DNA of 64,000 nucleotides from the NCBI RefSeq assembly GCF_016127315.1, contig NZ_CP065997.1:1178001-1242000 (forward strand), in the 5' to 3' direction. Under the pieces are notes generated by a model, which was given only the letters and a program-made list of their open reading frames with translations, was not told the DNA's origin and ran no database searches. Position numbers and translations under genes: made by a program. This document shows positions 57,490-64,000 of this stretch, piece after piece. This DNA is from Achromobacter deleyi (lineage in GTDB: Bacteria; Pseudomonadota; Gammaproteobacteria; Burkholderiales; Burkholderiaceae_B). Position 1 is the stretch's first letter, and every line of letters begins with the position of its first letter.

Positions 57490-58298
57490 CAGGCGACCTC
57501 TTCATAGGGATGGGTGGCCTCGCGGATCAGCTCGCGGCCGAGCGCCGAGGTCAGGTGCACGCCGGCGCGGGAGATCTCGGCCTGCTCCAGCACCTGGCCG
57601 TTCTCCATCACCGCCACGTGGCGGCACAATGCGCGCACCACGGCCAGCTCATGCGTGACGATGACGATGGTCACGCCCAGGCGCTTGTTGATGTCGCGCA
57701 GCACGCTCAATACCGAGCGCGTGGTCTCGGGGTCGAGCGCCGAGGTCGGCTCGTCGCACAGCAGCACCGCGGGTTCGCTGGCCAACGCGCGGGCAATCGC
57801 CACGCGCTGCTTCTGGCCGCCGGACAATTGCGCCGGATGGCTGGCGGTCTTGTCGGTCAGGCCGACGATCTCCAGGCATTCGCGCACCCGCGCCGCGATC
57901 TGCTCGCGGCCGCGGCCGCCGTGCACGCGCAGCGGAAACGCCACGTTCTCGAACACGGTTTCGTTCTGCAGCAGGTTGAACTGCTGGAAGATCATGCCGA
58001 TGTTCTGGCGCGCGGCGCGCAGCGCCGGCTTGCCGAGCGCGGTCAGCTCGGTGGCGCCGACCCGCACCGTGCCCGCGTCGGGCCGTTCGAGCAGGTTGAT
58101 CAGGCGCAGCAGGGTCGACTTGCCGGCGCCGCTCTTGCCGATGATGCCGAAGGTGTCGCCGGCGCGGATCGACAGCGACACGTCGCGCACCGCGTCGAAG
58201 CGGCCGGCGCGGGTGGCGAACGACTTGCTCACCGCGTCCAGCCGGATCAGCGGCTGCGGCAGCGAGGCCAGGTCGGGAAGGGAGGAAAGATCGGTCAT
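57489..58298 (-). CDS. metN: MetN-type ABC ATP-binding protein lacking the NIL domain
   Basis: 269 residues. Walker A GKSGAGKS, signature LSGGQKQRVAIARAL, Walker B LLCDEPTSALDPETT and the MetN-typical GMIFQQFNLL. E. coli MetN is 343 residues with a C-terminal NIL domain that senses methionine and shuts the transporter; here only about 33 residues follow the ATPase core, so that domain is absent. It may thus escape methionine inhibition. The ATG at 58298 was preferred to a longer frame that has no start context. Confidence 0.9.
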   Translation of the reverse strand: MTDLSSLPDLASLPQPLIRLDAVSKSFATRAGRFDAVRDVSLSIRAGDTFGIIGKSGAGKSTLLRLINLLERPDAGTVRVGATELTALGKPALRAARQNIGMIFQQFNLLQNETVFENVAFPLRVHGGRGREQIAARVRECLEIVGLTDKTASHPAQLSGGQKQRVAIARALASEPAVLLCDEPTSALDPETTRSVLSVLRDINKRLGVTIVIVTHELAVVRALCRHVAVMENGQVLEQAEISRAGVHLTSALGRELIREATHPYEEVA

Positions 58299-58326
58299 CG
58301 GTGAATCGAGGTGAAGGTCATGCGCA

Positions 58327-59556
58327 TCAGGAATACGCGGTGGGTTCGGGAATCTGGTCCAGCAACGCGTAGCGGCCCAGGTCGCGGATCTTGTAGGCCA
58401 CGGGGTCGTGCAGCGTGTGCACGCGCGCATTGCGCCAATAGCGGTCGTAGCCGTAGCGCGCCGCGGTGGACGAGGCGCCGGTGACGTCGAACAGGCCATC
58501 GCCCACCTCCAGCGCGGCGCGGTGCGCCAGCACCTTGGCCTGGGCGCCAGCCACCGCCACCTCGCCGCGCTCGTCGGCGGTCAGCGACGGGCCGCGCGCC
58601 AGCGCCGCGTCGAGCCGCAGGCCGGCCACGTCGGCCAGCGCCTGCGCCGCCTGCACCCGCAGCCAGAACTCGCCGAAGCGCTCCTGCACATAGGGATCGT
58701 CGGCATGGCGCTGCACGCCGGACGCGAACCACGGCCGCGCGTCGTCGCGCACGTAGCGGCGCGCTTCGCGGAAGGCGCCGCGGGCGATGCCCAGGTACAG
58801 GTTGGTCATGATCAACTGGGCCACCTGCGAGCGCAGCGTGGCGCGCGGCGTGGGCTCGACGCCAGGCGCCTGCAGCACCTGCACCGGCTCCAGCCGCACG
58901 TGGTCGAAGCGCACGGTGCCGCTGTCGGTCTGGCGCTGGCCGAACGCGTCCCAGTCGGGGTTGACGGTGATGCCCTCGGCGCGCGTCGGCAGCGCCGCGA
59001 TCAGCGCGGTGCCCGAGGCCTTGTGCCAGGCGGAAAAGGTCAGCAGGTCGGAGCCGACCGAGCCGGAGCTGAAGCTCTTGACGCCGTCGATGCGGTAGCC
59101 GTCCAGCTCGGCCCGCGCCACCACCCGCCGGTCGAGCGGATTGAGCGCATTGCCCCAGAACAGGTTGCGCTCGACCGTGGGCCGCAGGAAATAGTCATGC
59201 TGCGCGAGCGTTCCATAGAGCAGGACGCCGGCCACCTGCAGGTGATGGAAGCCGAACACGTGCGCCAGCGCGCTGTCGGCCTCGGCCAGCGTGCGCACCG
59301 CCGTCAGCACCGTGGACCAGCTGGCGCCCGCGCCGCCGTACTGGGTCGGCACCGACAGGCGCAGCAGGCCGCTAGCGCGGATCCGCTCGCGTTCGGCGGC
59401 GGCGTGGCCGCCCTGGCGGTCGCGCTCGACGGCGGTGGCGGCCAGTTGATCGGCCAGCGCCTGGACGGCGCGCGGAATGTCGTCGGCCGCGCGCGCCGGC
59501 GCGGCGCCGGCGGCGGGCGCGCGTGCGGTATCGGGGTCGGTCTGGATCTTGGCCAT
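58327..59556 (-). CDS. SfnB/DszC-like acyl-CoA-dehydrogenase-fold oxidoreductase
   Basis: 409 residues. Flavin-dependent enzyme of the acyl-CoA dehydrogenase fold, closest in pattern to SfnB and DszC-type monooxygenases (LRLSVPTQYGGAGASW, ADSALAHVFGFHHLQVAG, VKSFSSGSVGSDLLTFSAW). Such proteins oxidise organosulfur compounds with FMNH2 supplied by a reductase such as SsuE. It lies between ssuC and metN, supporting a role in sulfur release. The exact substrate is not clear. Confidence 0.85.
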   Translation of the reverse strand: MAKIQTDPDTARAPAAGAAPARAADDIPRAVQALADQLAATAVERDRQGGHAAAERERIRASGLLRLSVPTQYGGAGASWSTVLTAVRTLAEADSALAHVFGFHHLQVAGVLLYGTLAQHDYFLRPTVERNLFWGNALNPLDRRVVARAELDGYRIDGVKSFSSGSVGSDLLTFSAWHKASGTALIAALPTRAEGITVNPDWDAFGQRQTDSGTVRFDHVRLEPVQVLQAPGVEPTPRATLRSQVAQLIMTNLYLGIARGAFREARRYVRDDARPWFASGVQRHADDPYVQERFGEFWLRVQAAQALADVAGLRLDAALARGPSLTADERGEVAVAGAQAKVLAHRAALEVGDGLFDVTGASSTAARYGYDRYWRNARVHTLHDPVAYKIRDLGRYALLDQIPEPTAYS

Positions 59557-59581
59557 GGAATCTCGTCGTGGAAAAGGCGGG

Positions 59582-60367
59582 TCAGGCCGGCCGGTAGGCC
59601 GGGTTCCAGCGCAGCAGGCGGCGCTCCAGCAGCCGCGCCAGGGTGTCGGCCGCCTTGCCCAGCAGCGCGTAGAGCAGGATGCCCAGCAGCACCACGTCGG
59701 TCTGCAGGAATTCGCGCGCGTTCATGGTCATGTAGCCGATGCCCGATTGCGCCGAGATCGTCTCGGTCACGATCAGGATCACCCACACCAGCCCCAGCGC
59801 GAAGCGCAGGCCCACCAGGATCGACGGCAGCGCGCCCGGCAGGATCACGTCGCGATACAGCCGCCAGCCCGTCAGGCCGTAGGAGCGTCCCATCTCGATC
59901 AGCGCCGGGTCGACCGAGCGGATGCCGTGGAAGGTATTCAGGTAGACCGGGAAGAACACGCCCAGCGACAGCAGCGCCAGCTTGGCGGTCTCTTCGATGC
60001 CGAACCACAGAATGATCAGCGGGATCAGCGCCAGCACCGGAATGTTGCGGATCATCTGCAAGGTGGTGTCCAGCAGGGTCTCGGCGGTGCGCGAGGAACC
60101 GTTCAGCAAGCCCAGCGCCAGGCCCAGCCCGCCGCCCAGCAGCAGGCCCCACAGCGCCCGCAGCGCGCTGACGCGCACGTGCTGCCAGAGCTCGCCCGAC
60201 ACCGCCAGCGACCAGCCCGCGGCCGCCACCGCCGACGGCGCCGGCAGGATGCGCGACGACAGCCAGCCGGCCTGCGCCGACAGCTGCCAGAGGCCGAGGA
60301 TCAGGGCGGGGACCAGCCAGGGCGCCAGCGCCGCGCGCCAGCCGCCGGGCTTGCGGGCGTCGGCCAT
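59582..60367 (-). CDS. ssuC: aliphatic sulfonate ABC transporter permease
   Basis: 261 residues, six or so membrane helices. GRSYGLTGWRLYRDVILPGALPSILVGLRFALGLVW is the SsuC/TauC-type EAA loop. The ATG shares one base with the ssuD stop. It works with SsuA and SsuB to import alkanesulfonates. Confidence 0.94.
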   Translation of the reverse strand: MADARKPGGWRAALAPWLVPALILGLWQLSAQAGWLSSRILPAPSAVAAAGWSLAVSGELWQHVRVSALRALWGLLLGGGLGLALGLLNGSSRTAETLLDTTLQMIRNIPVLALIPLIILWFGIEETAKLALLSLGVFFPVYLNTFHGIRSVDPALIEMGRSYGLTGWRLYRDVILPGALPSILVGLRFALGLVWVILIVTETISAQSGIGYMTMNAREFLQTDVVLLGILLYALLGKAADTLARLLERRLLRWNPAYRPA

Positions 60368-61539
60368 CAGCTGGCCGCTTCCTTGGGCACCAGTTCGGTG
60401 GCCATGACTTCGCCGAAGGGTCCGGTCAGCACGGTATTGCCGACCTGCTTGCCGCCCTTGCCGGGCAGCAGCGGGAACACCAGCTCGGCAAAGCGGTACG
60501 ACTCTTCCAGGTGCGGATAGCCGGAGAAGATGAAGGTCTCGATGCCCAGGTCGGCGTATTCCTGGATGCGCGCGGCCACGGTCTCGGGGTCGCCCACCAG
60601 GGCGGTGCCGGCGCCGCCGCGCACCAGGCCGACGCCGGCCCACAGGTTGGGCGATATCTCCAGGTGCTTGCGGCCGCCGTGCTCGTCGTTGAGCTTGCCG
60701 CCGTGCAAGGCCGCCATGCGGCGCTGGCCTTCGGAATCCATCTTCGAGAACGCCGTCTGCGCGGCGCGCACCGCGTCTTCGCTCAGGTGGCTGATGAGGG
60801 CGTCGGCGGCGGCCCAGGCGGCCGCCTCGGTCTCGCGCACGATGACGTGCAGGCGGATGCCGAAGCGCACCGTGCGGCCATGCCGCGCCGCGCGCGCCTT
60901 GATGTCGGCGATCTTGCGGGCCACGGCCTCGGGCGGCTCGCCCCAGGTCAGGTACACGTCGAGCTGCTCGGCGGCCAGTTCGTGCGCCGCTTCCGACGAG
61001 CCGCCGAAGTACAGCGGCGGATAGGGCTTCTGCACCGGCGGATAGATCACCTTGCCGCCCTTGGACACCAGTTGCTCGCCTTCGAAGCTGTAGCCCTCGG
61101 CCTCGTGGCTGTTTTCCAGGATGCCGCGCCAGATGCGCAGGTAGTCGGCCGTGATGGCGTAGCGCTCGTCATGGCTGACGAAGACGCCGTCGCCCTCCAG
61201 TTCGCCCGGATCGCCGCCGGTCACCACATTGACCAGCAGCCGCCCTTCGGACAGGCGGTCGAAGGTGGCGGCCATGCGCGCCGAGAACTGCGGCGAGCTG
61301 ACGCCGGGGCGGATCGCCACCAGGAACTTGAGCCGGCGCGTGGCGCCGATCAGGCTGGACGCCACCACCCACGCATCCTCGCAGGAACGCCCGGTGGGCA
61401 GCAGCACGCCGTCGTAGCCAAGCGTGTCGGCGGCCACCGCCACCTGGCGGAAGTAGTCGTAGCCCGCGGCCCGCGCGCCGCGGCTGGTGCCGAGATAGCG
61501 CGAATCGCCGTGGGTGGGGATGAACCAGAAGACGTCCAT
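60367..61539 (-). CDS. ssuD: FMNH2-dependent alkanesulfonate monooxygenase
   Basis: 390 residues. Cleaves C1 and longer alkanesulfonates to aldehyde and sulfite using FMNH2 and O2. Bacterial-luciferase fold, with [15 protein letters not shown] at the N-terminus, [30 protein letters not shown] and [29 protein letters not shown]2 comes from SsuE in the same operon. The ATG at 61539 begins MDVFWFIP, as in E. coli. Confidence 0.96.
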   Translation of the reverse strand: MDVFWFIPTHGDSRYLGTSRGARAAGYDYFRQVAVAADTLGYDGVLLPTGRSCEDAWVVASSLIGATRRLKFLVAIRPGVSSPQFSARMAATFDRLSEGRLLVNVVTGGDPGELEGDGVFVSHDERYAITADYLRIWRGILENSHEAEGYSFEGEQLVSKGGKVIYPPVQKPYPPLYFGGSSEAAHELAAEQLDVYLTWGEPPEAVARKIADIKARAARHGRTVRFGIRLHVIVRETEAAAWAAADALISHLSEDAVRAAQTAFSKMDSEGQRRMAALHGGKLNDEHGGRKHLEISPNLWAGVGLVRGGAGTALVGDPETVAARIQEYADLGIETFIFSGYPHLEESYRFAELVFPLLPGKGGKQVGNTVLTGPFGEVMATELVPKEAAS

Positions 61540-61556
61540 GGAATGCCTGCCCTTGT

Positions 61557-62522
61557 CTATTTCAGGCCCGACGGCGCGGCGTCGAACACGTTGAGGGGTT
61601 TGGGAATCAGCTTGAGCGCGTGGAACGCATCGGCCACCTGCTGCTGTTCCTGCAGCACTTCCCGCGTGATCGGCTGCACGCCGTAGGCCAGGCGCTCGGC
61701 GGCCAGTTCGACCACCGCCTTGTCCAGCCCCAGCACCGGCTGCAGCAGCGCCACCGCCTCGGCGCGGTGGTCGCGGGCCCACAGGTCGCCCTTGCGGATT
61801 TCATCCAATACCGTCTGGATCACTTCGGGGTGCGCCTTCTCGTAGGCGCGCGCCGCCAGGAAGAACTGGTAGTTCTTGACCACGCCGGTGCCATCGGCCA
61901 GCACCCGCGCGCCCAGCTGCTTCTCGGCCGCGGCCTGGAACGGATCCCAGATCACCCAGGCGTCGACCGACCCGCGCTCGAACGCGGCGCGGGCATCGGC
62001 CGGCGTCAGGTAGGCCACGTTCACGTCGGCATACGGCACGCCGGCGCGCTCCAGCTGCTTGACCAGCAGGTAGTGCACGTTGGAACCCTTGTTCAGCGCG
62101 ACCTTCTTGCCTTTCAGGTCGGCCACGCGCTTGATCGGCGAGTCCTTGGGCACCAGGATGGCCTCGCTGGTGGGCGACGGCGGCTCGTTGCCCACGTACA
62201 CCAGCGCCGCGCCGGCGGCCTGGGCGAACACCGGCGGCGCCTCGCCGACGGTGCCGAAGTCGATGGAGCCGACATTCAGGCCTTCCAGCAGCTGCGGGCC
62301 GGCGGGAAACTCGGTCCACTTCACCGTGATGCCCTGCGCCGCCAGCCGCTTGTCCAGGTCGCCCAGCGCGCGCACGATGGTCAGCGTGCCGTACTTCTGG
62401 AAACCGATGCGCAGCGTCTTGGCGTCCTGCGCCTGCGCGGCCGGCCACAACAGCGCCGCGCACAGCAGCGCCGCCAGCCAGCGGAAGACGGAAAGACGCG
62501 ATATCCAGATCATGCTGCGCAT
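61557..62522 (-). CDS. ssuA: aliphatic sulfonate-binding periplasmic protein
   Basis: 321 residues. Signal peptide ([19 protein letters not shown]), then the SsuA fold with [39 protein letters not shown] and [20 protein letters not shown]. Binds sulfonates for SsuBC. The ATG at 62522 has AGGGG 6 nt upstream. It is 17 nt ahead of ssuD. Confidence 0.94.
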   Translation of the reverse strand: MRSMIWISRLSVFRWLAALLCAALLWPAAQAQDAKTLRIGFQKYGTLTIVRALGDLDKRLAAQGITVKWTEFPAGPQLLEGLNVGSIDFGTVGEAPPVFAQAAGAALVYVGNEPPSPTSEAILVPKDSPIKRVADLKGKKVALNKGSNVHYLLVKQLERAGVPYADVNVAYLTPADARAAFERGSVDAWVIWDPFQAAAEKQLGARVLADGTGVVKNYQFFLAARAYEKAHPEVIQTVLDEIRKGDLWARDHRAEAVALLQPVLGLDKAVVELAAERLAYGVQPITREVLQEQQQVADAFHALKLIPKPLNVFDAAPSGLK

Positions 62523-62541
62523 GCGAGCCCCTTTGGTTGGT

Positions 62542-63135
62542 TCAGACGCTGAAGCCGCCCGCGAGCGCGAGCCGGCCAAGATCGAATGCTTCGTTGACGA
62601 CGACGCCGCGCGGGCGCACCTGCTCGGCCAGGCGTTCCACCGAATCCTCCAGCCGCGTCCGCACGTCGTCGTCGATCACGCTGACGCCGTCGTCATCGAT
62701 GCGCACCTGCTTGTCGGTGGCGTAGACGCCGGCCAGGATGTGGCGCGCGCCCAGCGCCGACAACACCGGCTTGAGGCCGTACTCCAGCGCCAGCAGATGG
62801 GCCGGACTGCCGCCCGTGGCGATCGGCAGCACCACCTTGCCGGCCAGCGCCTTCTCGTCCAGCAGGTCCAGCACCGCCTTCAGGCCGCCCGAGAACGAGG
62901 CCTTGTAGACCGGCGTCGAGATCAGCACCGCGTCGGCCGCCGCCACGCGCGCCCGCAGCGCATGCGCGGCCGGCCCGGCGTAATGGCCTTCGACCAGGTC
63001 TTCGGCGGGCAGGTCGCGCAGCCCCAGCTCGCTGATGGCCAGCCCGCGCGTGCGCAGCAGCTGCGCGGCGTGGCGCAGCAAGGCGGAAGAACGGGAACGC
63101 TGCGACGGGCTGCCCGCCAGGGTGAGGATGCTCAT
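62542..63135 (-). CDS. ssuE: NAD(P)H-dependent FMN reductase
   Basis: 197 residues, flavodoxin-like fold. GSPSQRSRSS binds the FMN phosphate, STPVYKASFSGGLKAVLDLL and ATGGSPAHLLALEYGLKPVL are typical of SsuE. It supplies reduced FMN to SsuD and perhaps to the SfnB-like enzyme. It precedes ssuA by 19 nt in the operon. Confidence 0.95.
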   Translation of the reverse strand: MSILTLAGSPSQRSRSSALLRHAAQLLRTRGLAISELGLRDLPAEDLVEGHYAGPAAHALRARVAAADAVLISTPVYKASFSGGLKAVLDLLDEKALAGKVVLPIATGGSPAHLLALEYGLKPVLSALGARHILAGVYATDKQVRIDDDGVSVIDDDVRTRLEDSVERLAEQVRPRGVVVNEAFDLGRLALAGGFSV

Positions 63136-63185
63136 GTGGGTTGGCCGGTGTTGCGTTGAAGAATCGTGCGCGGCGCCAGGCCGGC

Positions 63186-63992
63186 TCAGAAGGCGGGAAT
63201 CAGCGAACCCTTGAATTCGCTGTCGATGAAGGTGCGTACTTCGGGCGACTGGTAGGCGGCCACCAGTTTCTTGACCCAGGGCTGGTCGCGGTCCTTGGTG
63301 CGCACCGCGATGATGTTGGCGTAGGGACCATTGGCGGCTTCGCGGCCGATGGCGTCGCGCGCCGGTTCCAGGCCGGCCTGGGTGGCGTAGTCGTTGTTGA
63401 TCGAGGCGGCGGTCAGGTCGTCGAGCGAACGCGGCAACTGCGCGGCATCCAGCGGCACCAGCTTGAGCTTGCGCGGGTTGGACACCACGTCCGAGGGCGT
63501 GGCGTTGTTCTTTTCCTCGGCCTCGGGCTTGAGGGTGATGAGCTTGTAGGCGGCCAGCAGGCGCAGCGCGCGGTTGCCATTGGACGGATCGTTCTGGATG
63601 CCGACCGAGGCGCCTTCGGGCAGGTCGTTGAGCGACTTGATCTTGCGCGAGTAGAAACCCAGCGGCGCGGTGACGGTCAGGCCGACCGGCACGATGTCGA
63701 AGCCGCGCGCCTTGATCTGGTTGTCGAGGAAGGGCTTGTGCTGAAAGGCGTTGGCGTCGAGGTCGCCGGCGTTCAGGGCGGCATTGGGAAGCTGGTAGTC
63801 GTTGAACTTGACCAGCTTGATCTCCAGGCCTTCACGGGCGGCGACTTGCTTGACGACGTCGAAGATCTTCTCGGTGGAGCCGACGGAGATGCCGACGGTG
63901 ATGGTCTTTTTTTCCTGCGTGTCGGCGTGGGCCGTGCCGATGAGGGTCAGGGCCAGGGTGGTGGCGGTGAGCAGGTGGCGGGTGAAGGACAT
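63186..63992 (-). CDS. MetQ-family substrate-binding protein (2)
   Basis: 268 residues. Sec signal (LTATTLALTLIGTAHA) without a lipobox. NLPA/MetQ fold: [59 protein letters not shown]. It is a second MetQ in the same operon, with only one MetNI pair visible. It may serve that pair with a different ligand or act with transporter genes outside the window. Confidence 0.9.
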   Translation of the reverse strand: MSFTRHLLTATTLALTLIGTAHADTQEKKTITVGISVGSTEKIFDVVKQVAAREGLEIKLVKFNDYQLPNAALNAGDLDANAFQHKPFLDNQIKARGFDIVPVGLTVTAPLGFYSRKIKSLNDLPEGASVGIQNDPSNGNRALRLLAAYKLITLKPEAEEKNNATPSDVVSNPRKLKLVPLDAAQLPRSLDDLTAASINNDYATQAGLEPARDAIGREAANGPYANIIAVRTKDRDQPWVKKLVAAYQSPEVRTFIDSEFKGSLIPAF

Positions 63993-64000
63993 CTTGTTTT

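Overview
The window is a compact, very GC-rich chromosomal segment. Its gene content (TtcA, Rpe-Gph-TrpEGDC, MltA-UbiH, ApaG, a Urt-type transporter beside AmiE, and a selenocysteine formate dehydrogenase) fits a betaproteobacterium of the Burkholderiales. Alcaligenaceae (Achromobacter/Bordetella-like) is the best guess, inferred from family knowledge and gene order without any database search. No insertion sequence, prophage, CRISPR array or rRNA was seen.

Layout. (1) 1-6.5 kb, minus: an amide-utilisation operon with a five-gene Urt-type ABC transporter (urtABCDE), aliphatic amidase amiE, and a CbbQ/NorQ-type AAA ATPase cut by the window edge. (2) 6.8-13.6 kb: iron/siderophore functions (TonB-dependent receptor with a Fur-box-like site, small secreted protein, PchR-like AraC regulator, TrxB-fold flavoenzyme lacking CxxC), plus a LysR/enol-lactonase-like divergent pair. 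(3) 13.7-20 kb: housekeeping genes folB, ttcA, a hydroxyacid dehydrogenase, dsbC, a ubiH-like gene, mltA and apaG. (4) 20.1-25.8 kb, plus: rpe-gph, a trp leader peptide with attenuator, and trpE-G-D-C. (5) 25.9-30 kb: a sigma-54 activator divergent from an aldehyde dehydrogenase and a DUF779 gene, with a consensus -24/-12 promoter and palindromic upstream sites. (6) 30.3-34.6 kb: a DsbA-fold isomerase, DUF2917, a LysR regulator and an LTA-synthase-like sulfatase. (7) 34.6-46.9 kb: the selenium module. selD lies at one end. Then, all on minus, come a Sec-containing formate dehydrogenase (alpha with in-frame UGA and a SECIS hairpin, beta, gamma), fdhE, selA, selB and tRNA-Sec. A transglutaminase-like/TlpA pair sits between selD and selC. 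(8) 47.1-54.6 kb: envelope and poorly characterised genes (DUF1254, thioesterase, fatty acid hydroxylase, polysaccharide deacetylase, beta-propeller, DUF2950/DUF3300). (9) 54.7-64 kb, minus: a long sulfur-source operon combining ssuEADC and ssuB with a SfnB/DszC-like oxidoreductase, metNI, two MetQ-like binding proteins and a Mop-domain protein.

Working together. The selenium module makes selenophosphate (SelD), charges tRNA-Sec (SelA), delivers it at the UGA (SelB) and so completes the formate dehydrogenase, which FdhE helps mature. The sulfur operon imports sulfonates and other organosulfur compounds and releases sulfite with FMNH2 from SsuE. The trp genes appear to be controlled by transcription attenuation through a leader peptide with four Trp codons. 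The most notable points are the UGA/SECIS in the formate dehydrogenase, a 70-nt repeat translated in frame inside ttcA, the trp attenuator, the mixed ssu/met operon with a MetN lacking its regulatory domain, and the amidase/Urt operon.
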